Below, in pieces: positions 37,663-46,949 of a DNA stretch of 64,000 bases (its first letter is position 1; every line of letters starts with the position of its first letter). Below the pieces are notes generated by a model. It was not told the DNA's origin and searched no databases. It was given only the letters and a program-made list of their open reading frames with translations. A program made the translations under genes and the position numbers. Location of the stretch: contig CANPXG010000004.1 of the NCBI GenBank assembly GCA_947585795.1, positions 1 through 64,000 on the forward strand, given 5' to 3'. Source of the stretch: an uncultured Clostridia bacterium. Its GTDB lineage: Bacteria > Bacillota > Clostridia > UBA1381.

Positions 37663-37813
37663 AGAAGCTGCGGCATATTTCAATATCGGCATAAATAAGC
37701 TGCGTGAAATCACTAACAATGAAAAGTGCGACTTTGTAATTTGGGTTGGAAGTAAGCGGCTTATCAAGCGGAAAATGTGTGAGGAATATTTGAAAAAAAT
37801 ATATTCTGTATAA
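37616..37813 (+). CDS. Tn916-type excisionase (Xis)-like protein, no canonical start codon
   Basis: Frame overlapping the ftsK-like 3' end encodes '[65 protein letters not shown]'; absent from the ORF track. Confidence 0.8.
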   Translation: [65 protein letters not shown]

Positions 37814-37818
37814 TTGTC

Positions 37819-37869
37819 TGGACAAGAGAACACACTTATGTTATAATGTATGTATGGGTGTGTTCTCTT
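37819..37869 (+). promoter_or_regulatory. Integrase promoter straddled by 12-bp inverted repeat
   Basis: TGGACA-17-TATAAT with AAGAGAACACAC (37824-37835) and GTGTGTTCTCTT (37858-37869). Confidence 0.6.
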
Positions 37870-37900
37870 TATTGTTATGAGATGAAAGGAGAATATCATC

Positions 37901-39190
37901 ATGGCGATAAAGAGAAGAAAAGACGATAAAAAACGAGTTTTAAAAGAAGGTGAATATCAGAGAGCAAACGGCACATTTGAATATAAGTGGCGTGATAAAA
38001 AGGGTAAAAGACACTCTATATATGCCAAGACTTTAGAGGAGCTTCGAGAAAAAGAAATAGACGTTTTGCGTGACGCTTTGGACGGTATCAGAACGGATAA
38101 AAAAGATTTAACGATTAATGATTTATATAATTTCTGGGCCCAATTAAAGCGCGGCATAAAGGCTAATACATTTGCTAACTATAAATATATGTATACGCAA
38201 TTTGTTCAGCCTGATTTCGGAAATTCAAAAATCAATGAATTAAAGAGGACTGATATACGAGCTTTTTACAATAACCTTGCAGACGAACAGCATTTAAAAG
38301 CGGCTACAATAGACAATATACATACTGTGTTACATCAAGTTTTGGAATTAGGTGTTGAAGATGATTATTTGAGGTATAATCCCTCGGATAACGCTTTGAA
38401 AGAATTGAAAAAAGCTCATAATAATGATTCCGAAAAACGCAAGGCGTTGACAGTTCCCGAACAGGAATTATTTGAAACATTCCTTAAGCGGAAAGGGCAG
38501 TATAACAAGTGGTATCCGATATTTACAGTTATGCTTTGGACAGGCTTAAGAGTAGGTGAAATAACAGGTTTGCGCTGGTGTGACATTGATATGAAAGATG
38601 AAACTATAAGCGTAAATCACACGCTTGTCTTTTATAGCAAAGGTAAAAATCAAGGCTGTTCATTCGCTGTAAATACGCCGAAAACCGAAGCAGGCAGAAG
38701 AATAATACCAATGCTCCCGAAAGTAAAAGAAGCGTTTATGCTTGAAAAGCAGTATCAAGAGGAATGCGGAATAAATTGCAGAGCGACAGTTGACGGATAT
38801 ACCGATTTTATATTTATCAATCGGTTTGGTGACGTTCAACATCAAGGGACGCTTAACAAGGCGTTGCGGAGAATTATCCGAGATTGTAATTATTGGGTAT
38901 TAGACCAAAACAAGAAAAATCCTGTCACGCTTCCAAAGTTCAGCAATCATTCATTACGGCATACTTTTACAACTCGTATGTGCGAGGCGGGCGTTAATAT
39001 CAAGGCTATGCAGGAAATACTCGGTCATGCGGACGCTGAAACGACAATGGATATATATGCCGAAGCCACAAAGGATTTAAAACGTGCGGAATTGATAAAT
39101 TTTGAAGATTATTTCAATAAACAAAAAACGGCTCAATCGGACATTTCAAACCTTACGACCAATTTACGACCGATTTACGACCAATTATAA
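37901..39190 (+). CDS. int: Tyrosine recombinase/integrase, Tn916 Int-like
   Basis: Arm-binding N-terminus 'ANGTFEYKWRDKKGKRHSIYAKTLEELREKE', catalytic 'LWTGLRVGEITGLRW', 'HSLRHTFTTRMCEAG', 'LGHADAETTMDIYAE'. Confidence 0.97.
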   Translation: MAIKRRKDDKKRVLKEGEYQRANGTFEYKWRDKKGKRHSIYAKTLEELREKEIDVLRDALDGIRTDKKDLTINDLYNFWAQLKRGIKANTFANYKYMYTQFVQPDFGNSKINELKRTDIRAFYNNLADEQHLKAATIDNIHTVLHQVLELGVEDDYLRYNPSDNALKELKKAHNNDSEKRKALTVPEQELFETFLKRKGQYNKWYPIFTVMLWTGLRVGEITGLRWCDIDMKDETISVNHTLVFYSKGKNQGCSFAVNTPKTEAGRRIIPMLPKVKEAFMLEKQYQEECGINCRATVDGYTDFIFINRFGDVQHQGTLNKALRRIIRDCNYWVLDQNKKNPVTLPKFSNHSLRHTFTTRMCEAGVNIKAMQEILGHADAETTMDIYAEATKDLKRAELINFEDYFNKQKTAQSDISNLTTNLRPIYDQL

Positions 39191-39286
39191 AGAGTTGTAG
39201 AGGTTTATGCGATTTGAGAAATGAAACAATGGTATTATATTGGGATATAAAGACCGTTAAGGGGTTATAAATTATCCGAAAAGATG

Positions 39287-39305
39287 TCCCGACAATGAAA
39301 CCGTT
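39287..39305 (+). repeat. att direct repeat (distal) with displaced lysS 3' tail
   Basis: tcccgacaatgaaaccgtt followed by gggggaataa, i.e. reads PTMKPLGE* in the lysS frame. Confidence 0.8.
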
Positions 39306-39494
39306 GGGGGAATAAAGCGCATAATGGTGCGGGTTGTGAGAAAGTGAAACGGGGTTTACCACTTTTGAATTTTCAGAGCCGGTAATAATTTGTACGACAG
39401 AGATGTTGTTATGGAAGTAATGACATCTCTTTTTGTGTAAAAAATTATTAGTGCCGGATAGAATAAAAACCTACAAAATTCACTTATCCACCTC

Positions 39495-39523
39495 TTGCAA
39501 TCCATCCGCATTTGTGCTACAAT
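39495..39523 (+). promoter_or_regulatory. Module promoter P1 (copy 2)
   Basis: TTGCAA-17-TACAAT. Confidence 0.75.
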
Positions 39524-39529
39524 AAACTT

Positions 39530-39692
39530 ACATAAATTTTTATTTCCAATTTCAGTTCCCGCTTTTTAGGGAGCGAGGATACCGCACCCACTGACACTTT
39601 GCTGTTTTTTCCATGTTAGCGCGGTATCCTTTTCTTTAGTTACAGGACTTTTCCCGCTATAAAAACACATCCTCCAACGAATATGTATTTTT
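39530..39692 (+). ncRNA. Candidate structured small RNA, copy 2
   Basis: Same stems as copy 1 with pairing-compatible changes (GTTCCC/GGGAGC; CTGACA/TGTTAG); terminal hairpin partly decayed. Confidence 0.55.
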
Positions 39693-39746
39693 TGCAGTCG
39701 CAATTACACTTTTTCGACAAATTTCAGTAAAATTTTTCAAAAATAC

Positions 39747-39775
39747 TTGACAACAGCGTCTGTGTTATGTAGTAT
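39747..39775 (+). promoter_or_regulatory. Module promoter P2 (copy 2)
   Basis: TTGACA-17-TAGTAT just upstream of the secreted-protein ORF. Confidence 0.75.
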
Positions 39776-39823
39776 TACTTTGTGGCGTTGTTAAACGCAA
39801 ATACGGTGGGAAGCGGTGGTAAG

Positions 39824-40780
39824 ATGAAGAGGTTTGCGGGTTGGGTGATGAGTGCTGCAATTGCGGTGTCGGTCCTGCTTTCCGTGTGCTGCGGTGCATA
39901 TGCGGATGACAGCAGCCTATCCGTATCGGCGCAAATGAACCGCGACGGTAAACTTACTGTAACTCCCTCGCTCACTTGCGGCTACACAAATGAACACCCG
40001 CCGAAAGCACCTCTTATTATTGCCGTTTATGATGATGCAAATGCTCTTGCCGCTATAAATGTGCAGGAAGTAACGCTTGCGGGCAGTACCGTGGAGGTAA
40101 GCCCTGTGGTGTTCGGTGACTTAGAATGTGATATGCTTAGGACGTATACAATAAAAGCGTTTTTATGGGAGAATTTGTCTACAATACAGCCGAGCGCGCT
40201 TAACGTTATTGCAAAGACCGATTTTCCGAATATCCAATATAATAATTCCCAAATGCTTAGGGATGAGAATAACAACAGATACGTTATGTTTAACGATAAC
40301 GGAGAAAACAGCCTTATATATGATTTTGCGAACACGTCTTTTCCGCTTAGTATTGAGTTTGATATGAAGGTAGATAATATTAAAGAAGTCGGGGACGTAT
40401 TCGGTATGGCGATGTTTAGCGGAGAAACGGAGATAGCCGGTTTTGGGCTGTATAAAAGACTGAGCGATGATATGTGGCTGCCGCACGAGAACAATGCGGA
40501 ACAATATTTAAACATCAATGCGGCTTATGCAGAAACGGAGTACTACAAAAACAAATGGCTGCACATCGAAACGGAAGTAGTCGGTGAAACATCGATAGAA
40601 AGAGTGAATGTAAAAATATACGATGAAACAGGTGAAAACCTTTACTCGTACACGCAAGACATAACATGTGAGGAACATGATTTTCCGGTAAACCGACTTG
40701 TGTTCGGGCTTGTGTATGACGGCGACAAAAATACACCGTCAGGCGCAAATGTGTGCTTAAGAAATTTAAAGATAAGGTAG
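39824..40780 (+). CDS. Secreted protein of the repeat module, unknown function
   Basis: Signal peptide 'MKRFAGWVMSAAIAVSVLLSVCCGAYA'; close paralog at 45512-46468. Confidence 0.8.
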   Translation: MKRFAGWVMSAAIAVSVLLSVCCGAYADDSSLSVSAQMNRDGKLTVTPSLTCGYTNEHPPKAPLIIAVYDDANALAAINVQEVTLAGSTVEVSPVVFGDLECDMLRTYTIKAFLWENLSTIQPSALNVIAKTDFPNIQYNNSQMLRDENNNRYVMFNDNGENSLIYDFANTSFPLSIEFDMKVDNIKEVGDVFGMAMFSGETEIAGFGLYKRLSDDMWLPHENNAEQYLNINAAYAETEYYKNKWLHIETEVVGETSIERVNVKIYDETGENLYSYTQDITCEEHDFPVNRLVFGLVYDGDKNTPSGANVCLRNLKIR

Positions 40781-40788
40781 GAATATAT

Positions 40789-40818
40789 AAAAAACCGCAT
40801 AAATATGCGGTTTTTTTA
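40789..40818 (+). terminator. Module terminator
   Basis: AAAAAACCGCATA-aa-TATGCGGTTTTTTT. Confidence 0.85.
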
Positions 40819-40839
40819 TTGGGATGATAGGCGTACTAC

Positions 40840-41245
40840 TACACATTTCGCCATCGCGCGGGCGGAAAGTGAACCACACGCCTCGCGTGTGGTAGGCGTG
40901 TTGCGAAGCAACAGACGCCGTAGCAAAGCAGCCCGTACAAACGTTGCCGGCGGGGTGTCAGGGGAACGGCGGGGTGGGGGCACCCCGCCCTACAAGCGGA
41001 CGAACGCGATTCGTCTGTACAGTATGTAATTTATAAATTCGATGCCACCACCTCTCAGTCAGCTACGCTGACAGCTCCCCTCGAGGGGAGCCTAAAAGCG
41101 GAGCAACAAGCGCCGTAGCAAAGGGGAGCCTAAAAGCGGAGCGACAAACGCCGTAACAAAGGGGAAGGCTAAGGGCGACTGTGAGGGTCGCCCCTACAAA
41201 CCCCTCAGTCGCCGGTGGCGACAGTTCCCCTACGGAGAGAGGCGG
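40840..41245. repeat. GC-rich palindromic repeat island
   Basis: Units 'cacacgcctcgcgtgtggtaggcgtgttgcgaagcaacagacgcc' and 'cagtcagctacgctgacagctcccctcgaggggagcc'. Confidence 0.8.
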
Positions 41246-41437
41246 AAGGGCGAGGCCGTGAGTGTATGTCGTCATATTCAATATGGGACTGTATGCGTGT
41301 TAGATTTTTGCCTATCCTTATATACATTGCGTTTTACTTGCTTTTATTTTTTCTGCAATTCCGTTATATGTTGATATTGTCCTTTTATAGAATTTATGGT
41401 ATTATTATATTACAAAATATCGGAAAGGGATGTTAAA

Positions 41438-42574
41438 TTGAAGTTTATACATTTATCGGATCTTCATATCGGCAGGCGTGTAAACGAATATTCCATGCTT
41501 GAGGATCAAGAATACATACTGGGAAAAATTATAAACATCATAGACGGGGAAAGGCCTGACGGTGTTTTTATCGCGGGCGACGTATATGATAAATCCATAC
41601 CGTCGGCGGAGGCGGTACAGTTGTTTGACGATTTTCTTACTCGCCTTGCGAAGCGGAACACAGCCGTGTTTATCATAAGCGGCAACCACGACTCACCCGA
41701 GCGTGTCGCTTTCGGAGGACGGCTCATGAACAAAAGCGGAATATACATATCGCCCGTTTACGACGGAAAAATAGAGCCCGTCGTTATGGAGGACGAATAC
41801 GGCAAAGTGAATATTTATATGCTTCCGTATATAAAGCCCGCCCATGTGCGGACGGTTTTCGGGGACGACGACACTGTAATCACTTACACGGACGCTCTGC
41901 GCAGGGCGATAGACGAGCTTGATGTAAACACGGAAGAGCGAAATATTATGATCACGCACCAATTCGTAACCGGCGCGGAAAGGACGGAATCGGAGGAAAA
42001 ATCGGTCGGGGGAATAGATAATGTCGACGTTTCGGTTTTTGATCGCTTTGACTACACGGCGCTCGGACATCTGCACCGTCCCCAAAACTGCGGGAGCGAA
42101 AAGGTGCGTTATTGCGGAACGCCGCTTAAGTATTCGCTTTCGGAAGTAAATGATGAAAAATCCGTCACGGTAGTTGAGCTTACGGACAAACTCAATATAA
42201 AAACGATCCCACTCAAACCGAAAAGGGATATGAGAGAGATCAGGGGTATGTTTAACGTTATCGTGTCGCACGATTTCTACGACGGCACAACGTATCAAGA
42301 AGATTACGTTTATGTCAAGCTCACGGACGAGGATGAGATCCCGAACGCGATGGGGCAATTGCGAACGGTTTATAAGCATATAATGGAAATAAAATACGAT
42401 AATGAGCGGATGCGTTCAGATACGGAAATCGACGCGGCTCAAATAATCGAAAAAAAGCAGCCCGCCGAATATTTTGCGGAATTTTATGAGGGAATAAACG
42501 GCAAGCCGATGAGCGATATACAGCGTAAATTTGTGGACGAGCTGATTGAGCGAGTAAAGGAGGAGAACCTGTGA
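41438..42574 (+). CDS. sbcD: Exonuclease SbcCD subunit D
   Basis: 'KFIHLSDLHIGRRVNEYSMLEDQEYILGKII', 'GDVYDKSIPSAEAV', 'IISGNHDSPERVAFG'; TTG start after cggaaaggga. Confidence 0.95.
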   Translation: MKFIHLSDLHIGRRVNEYSMLEDQEYILGKIINIIDGERPDGVFIAGDVYDKSIPSAEAVQLFDDFLTRLAKRNTAVFIISGNHDSPERVAFGGRLMNKSGIYISPVYDGKIEPVVMEDEYGKVNIYMLPYIKPAHVRTVFGDDDTVITYTDALRRAIDELDVNTEERNIMITHQFVTGAERTESEEKSVGGIDNVDVSVFDRFDYTALGHLHRPQNCGSEKVRYCGTPLKYSLSEVNDEKSVTVVELTDKLNIKTIPLKPKRDMREIRGMFNVIVSHDFYDGTTYQEDYVYVKLTDEDEIPNAMGQLRTVYKHIMEIKYDNERMRSDTEIDAAQIIEKKQPAEYFAEFYEGINGKPMSDIQRKFVDELIERVKEENL

Positions 42575-45348
42575 AGCCTACCAAGTTGATCATATCCGCG
42601 TTCGGACCTTACGCGGGGAGAACGGAAATAAATCTTAGCCGTCTTGGCGGCAGCGGATTATATCTTATAACCGGCGATACTGGCGCGGGCAAGACCACTA
42701 TTTTCGACGCTATAGCTTTTGCTTTGTATGGCGAACCGAGTGGTGACAGCCGTGAAACATCGATGCTTCGTTCAAAATACGCCGAACCCGAAACAATGAC
42801 CGAGGTTGAAATGTATTTTACATATGGCGCGAAAAATTACTATATAAAAAGAAATCCCGAATACACACGTCCCGCAAAGCGGGGCGGCGGTGTCACGACC
42901 GAAAAGGCTGACGCGGAGCTTCATTATCTTGACGATAACGGCAGCGATGTTAAGCCGCCGGTAACGAAACTCAGGGATGTCAACGCCGCCGTAATTGAGA
43001 TTATGGGTATTGACCGTTCTCAATTTTCGCAGATAGCTATGATTGCGCAGGGTGATTTCCGCAAGCTGCTGTTCGCGTCGACGGACGAGCGAAAAAAGAT
43101 TTTTCAAAAGCTTTTTGACACACGGATCTATTTCGCGCTGCAGGAAGAACTTAAAGCGGAGTCGGGGAAATTAAAAAAAGAATGTGACGAGCTTTCAAAC
43201 AGCATAAAGCAGTATATAAACGGTATTTTGTGCGATGAGAACGATGAGCTTTTTATGCAGGTAAAAAAAGCACAAAACAACGAAATGCCAATGGCGGATA
43301 TAATGCTTTTGATAGATGAGCTTATACAAAAAGATAAATCAGCCAAAGAAAGCTCACGGGACAGTATAGGCAAAATCGACGGTGAACTTGAGGAAATAAC
43401 GAAGGAGCTTACAAAGGCGGAAACACTTTTACGCGCCAAAAATTCTCTCATTGAGGCGGAAAAAGAGCTTGTCGGTTTATCAATAAAAAAAGCGGAGCTT
43501 GCGGACGCTCTCAAAAAAGCCGAAAGCAGAAAAGGCGAAGCAGCAGAGCTTACAAATAAAATTGCGGCTATTACGGAGCATATCGAAGAATATGACGAGA
43601 GAGATGAAAAGTTACGGGAACTAAGTAAAATCACTGATTTGATTGAAAAGGACAGTAAAACGCTTCGACTTAAACAAATTGAAAGCGATAACACACAAAA
43701 TAAAATTTCCGATCTCGAAACCGAATTGAAAGCGCTTGAAAGCGTGGGAGCAGATGAGGAAAAGCTGAAGGCGGAGAAGGAAAAGATCGATCATAAAAAA
43801 ACGGAAATCAACAGTCTTTTGTTCGACATAAACGAGCTTGAAAATCTAAAATTCAATCTTGATAAAGCGCAGGAAGAGTATACGATCAAGTCAGAAAATG
43901 CGTCTGTATTAAAGAAGAAATACGATATGTTGAATAAGCGGTATTTGGACGAGCAGGCGGGGATTATGGCTCAAAATCTTACTGAGGGCGAGCCGTGTCC
44001 GGTATGCGGCTCCGTTTCACATCCAAACCTTGCGGATATGCCGGAGGACGCTCCGACAAAAGAGGAAGTTGATAAAAGTAAAGAAACATCCGATTTTGCC
44101 GCCGCCGATTCCTCGGCGGCAAGTGAGAAGGCGGGCAAAATTAAAGGTCAGTACGGGGAAAAAGAAAAGCAAACGCACGAAAAAGCCGCGCGTCTTTTCG
44201 GCGATCACGAAAACCTTGACGAAACAATAAAAGCGGCTCGGGAGGAGCTTGCCGCGCGTGACAGTACGATCGAGGAGCAGCTTGCAAGGATAAGTAGCTC
44301 CAAAGCCCGTAAGGAGGAATTGGAGAAAAGTATTCCGCGCGAGAAGGAAAATCTTAAGGAAACGGAAAACAGTATATCGTTGCTTAGGGAGGCGATAACA
44401 AAAAATGAAACCGATAAGGCGCATATTACGTCCCGCGCGGCAGAGCTAAATAAAAAATTGGAATATAAAAGTAAGCGGGACGCGGAAAATGCGAGGATGA
44501 ATTACGAAAAAGAAAGAGCCGATATAGAAAACGGAATAACGCGTGCGCGCGAAGAGCATGACAAGGTAAACCAAAGCATGACCGCGGCGGAAAGTAAGAA
44601 GGCGGAAAATGAAAAACTGCTCGCCGATACGAAGGAAATAAACACGGATGAGCTGTGCGCAAAGCAAAACGAACTGAGATCGAAAAAAGCGGCTTTGGAA
44701 AATGTTGAAAAAGAAACTCACTCTCGAATTGAAGCCAATAATAAAATCAAGCAAAATATTGTTGAACGATCCGAAAAAATCAAAATGGCGGAAGAAAAAT
44801 GGAGTTGGGTGAAATCGCTTTCCGACACGGCAAACGGCACCGTAACGGGAGCAGAAAAGGTTACGCTTGAAACTCACATCCAAATGGCGTATTTTGACCG
44901 TATCATAAAACGCGCCAACACGCGGCTTTTGATAATGACAAACAATCAATATCAGTTGGTACGAAGTAAAGAAGCGTCAAACAAACGCAGTCAAAGCGGA
45001 TTGGATCTGAACGTTATCGACCATTATAACGGAACTGAAAGGAGCGTAAAATCTTTATCGGGCGGTGAGGCGTTTAAAGCGTCGCTGTCACTTGCGCTGG
45101 GGCTGTCGGACGAGATACAGTCGTCGGCGGGCGGGATAAAGCTCGACACCATGTTCGTTGACGAGGGCTTTGGTTCTCTCGACAGCAACTCTCTCACGCA
45201 GGCGATGGCGGCATTGTCCTCGCTCGCGGAGGGCGATAAGCTCGTCGGAATAATCTCCCATGTTGCCGAACTGCGGGAAAAAATCGATAAAAAAATCATA
45301 GTCAAAAAGGAAGTAAACGGCGGCAGCAGCGTGAAGATAGAGTTGTGA
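42571..45348 (+). CDS. sbcC: Exonuclease SbcCD subunit C (SMC-like ATPase)
   Basis: 'PTKLIISAFGPYAGRTEINLSRLGGSGLYLITGDTGAGKTTIFDAIAFALYG', zinc hook 'GEPCPVCGSVSHP', 'SLSGGEAFKASLSLALGLSD', 'MFVDEGFGSLD'. Confidence 0.97.
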   Translation: MKPTKLIISAFGPYAGRTEINLSRLGGSGLYLITGDTGAGKTTIFDAIAFALYGEPSGDSRETSMLRSKYAEPETMTEVEMYFTYGAKNYYIKRNPEYTRPAKRGGGVTTEKADAELHYLDDNGSDVKPPVTKLRDVNAAVIEIMGIDRSQFSQIAMIAQGDFRKLLFASTDERKKIFQKLFDTRIYFALQEELKAESGKLKKECDELSNSIKQYINGILCDENDELFMQVKKAQNNEMPMADIMLLIDELIQKDKSAKESSRDSIGKIDGELEEITKELTKAETLLRAKNSLIEAEKELVGLSIKKAELADALKKAESRKGEAAELTNKIAAITEHIEEYDERDEKLRELSKITDLIEKDSKTLRLKQIESDNTQNKISDLETELKALESVGADEEKLKAEKEKIDHKKTEINSLLFDINELENLKFNLDKAQEEYTIKSENASVLKKKYDMLNKRYLDEQAGIMAQNLTEGEPCPVCGSVSHPNLADMPEDAPTKEEVDKSKETSDFAAADSSAASEKAGKIKGQYGEKEKQTHEKAARLFGDHENLDETIKAAREELAARDSTIEEQLARISSSKARKEELEKSIPREKENLKETENSISLLREAITKNETDKAHITSRAAELNKKLEYKSKRDAENARMNYEKERADIENGITRAREEHDKVNQSMTAAESKKAENEKLLADTKEINTDELCAKQNELRSKKAALENVEKETHSRIEANNKIKQNIVERSEKIKMAEEKWSWVKSLSDTANGTVTGAEKVTLETHIQMAYFDRIIKRANTRLLIMTNNQYQLVRSKEASNKRSQSGLDLNVIDHYNGTERSVKSLSGGEAFKASLSLALGLSDEIQSSAGGIKLDTMFVDEGFGSLDSNSLTQAMAALSSLAEGDKLVGIISHVAELREKIDKKIIVKKEVNGGSSVKIEL

Positions 45349-45511
45349 TAGGCCAAGAATAGAGGCGTATCGTAACCTTAACTGTATTTTGGGGAATAAA
45401 TATCCGCCCTCAAGCCACCCCTAATAGGTGAACGACGCTTACGTGTGGTTTACCTCACCCCTCCCAATAAAAAAACCGCATATTTATGCGGTTTTTTTAT
45501 ATAGTCCCTAT

Positions 45512-46468
45512 TTACTTTACCTTTAGATTTCTCAAGCACACATTCGCACCTGACGGTGTGCCTTTGTCGCCGTCATACACAAGTCCGAACACAAGTCGAT
45601 TGACGGGCAGATCATATTTTGTGTATGTTATGCCCTGTGTGGACGAGTAAAGGTTCTCACCTGTTTCATCATATATCTTCACATTCACTTTTTCTATAGA
45701 TGTTTCACCGACTATTTCTGTTTCGACGTGCAGCCATTTGTTTTTGTAGTACTCCGTTTCTGCATAATTCTCATTGATGTATAAATACTGTTCCGCATTG
45801 TTTTCATGCGGCAGCCACATATCATCACTCAGTCTTTTATATAGTCCAAAACCGGCTATCTCCGTTTCATTGTTGAACATCGCCATGCCGAACACATCTC
45901 CGGCTTCTTTGATGTTATCTATCTTCATATCAAACTCAATACTAAGCGGAAAAGACGCGTTCGCAAAATCATATATAAGGCTGTTTGTGCCGTCATCGTT
46001 AAACATGATGTAACTGTTGTTATTCTCATCCCTAAGCATTTGGGAATTATTGTATTGGATATTTGGAAAACTGGTTTCATCTATAACGTTAAGCGCGCTC
46101 GGCTGCATTGTAGATAAATTCTCCCACAAAAACGCTTTTATGGTATATGTCCTTAGCATATCGCATTCCAAGTCACCGAACACCGCAGGGCTTACCTCTA
46201 CAATGTCTTCGGCAAGTATTACTTCCTGCACATTTATAGCGGCAAGCGAGTTCGTATCATCATAAACAGCGATAATAAGAGGTGCTTTCGGCGGGTGCTC
46301 ATTTATGTAGCCGCAAGTGAGCGATGGGGTTACAGTAAGGTTCCCGTCACGGTTCATTTGCGCCGATATTGATAGGCTGCTGTCGGTTGCAGTTACGCTG
46401 TAGCACATGGAAAGCAGTACCGACACCGCAATTGCAGCGCTTACAACCCAACCCGCAAACCTCTTCAT
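45512..46468 (-). CDS. Secreted protein of the repeat module, paralog
   Basis: Closely similar by eye to the 39824-40780 product; signal peptide 'MKRFAGWVVSAAIAVSVLLSMCYSVTA'. Confidence 0.8.
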   Translation of the reverse strand: MKRFAGWVVSAAIAVSVLLSMCYSVTATDSSLSISAQMNRDGNLTVTPSLTCGYINEHPPKAPLIIAVYDDTNSLAAINVQEVILAEDIVEVSPAVFGDLECDMLRTYTIKAFLWENLSTMQPSALNVIDETSFPNIQYNNSQMLRDENNNSYIMFNDDGTNSLIYDFANASFPLSIEFDMKIDNIKEAGDVFGMAMFNNETEIAGFGLYKRLSDDMWLPHENNAEQYLYINENYAETEYYKNKWLHVETEIVGETSIEKVNVKIYDETGENLYSSTQGITYTKYDLPVNRLVFGLVYDGDKGTPSGANVCLRNLKVK

Positions 46469-46598
46469 CTTACCACCGCTTCTCACCGTATTTGCGTTTA
46501 ACAACGCCACAAAGTAATACTACATAACATAGGCGCTGTTGTCAAGTATTTTTGAAAAATTTTACTGAAATTTGTCGAAAAAGTGTAATTGCGACTGC

Positions 46599-46781
46599 AA
46601 AAAATACATATTCGTTGGAATATGTATGTTTATATTGCGCTTTGTTATTCGCAATGGGAAAAGTCCTGCAAATAAAGAAAAGGATACCGCGCTAACATGG
46701 AAAAAACAGCAAAGTGTCAGTGGATGCGGTATCCTCGCTCCCTAAAAAGCGGGAGCTGAAATTGGAAATAAAAATTTATGT
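46599..46781 (-). ncRNA. Candidate structured small RNA, copy 3
   Basis: Same stems; terminal ATACATATTC-caac-GAATATGTAT-poly-T; P1 TTGCAA (46811-46816) and TACAAT (46788-46793), 17-bp spacing with a diverged spacer. Confidence 0.6.
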
Positions 46782-46844
46782 AAGTCTATTGTAGCACAAA
46801 TTAGGAGAGATTGCAAGAGGTTATTGCTGCAACGAGAGAAAATT

Positions 46845-46937
46845 ATGTTCCCCGGTCAGCGTGTTCAGATAGACGTTAAGTTCGTTCCGTCAGCTTGTCT
46901 TGTCGGCGTTATCAATATACACCGCCATAAACGAAAT
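46845..46937 (+). pseudogene. IS481-like transposase fragment (DDE region)
   Basis: 'MFPGQRVQIDVKFVPSACLVG' then, after an apparent internal deletion/frameshift, 'YTAINE'. Confidence 0.7.
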
Positions 46938-46949
46938 AGTGGAAGCTTA

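Larger units (their letters stand above)
32313..39305. mobile_element. Tn916-type integrative (probably mobilizable) element inserted in the lysS 3' end
   Basis: Tyrosine integrase + Tn916-like Xis at the right end, FtsK/TcpA-like ATPase, HUH Rep/relaxase; 19-bp direct repeat tcccgacaatgaa[g/a]ccgtt at 32313-32331 and 39287-39305. Confidence 0.85.
39291..40818 (+). repeat. Dispersed sRNA/secreted-protein module, copy 2 (complete)
   Basis: Same order of P1, structured RNA, P2, ORF and terminator as copy 3; upstream half matches copy 1. Confidence 0.88.
45469..46816 (-). repeat. Dispersed sRNA/secreted-protein module, copy 3 (complete, inverted)
   Basis: Reverse complement of the 39.5-40.8 kb copy from terminator to P1. 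Confidence 0.88.

Noticed and set aside
37901-39190. Integration into a tRNA gene considered for the Tn916-like element
   Set aside because: No tRNA-like sequence at either border; the repeated sequence is the lysS coding 3' end.
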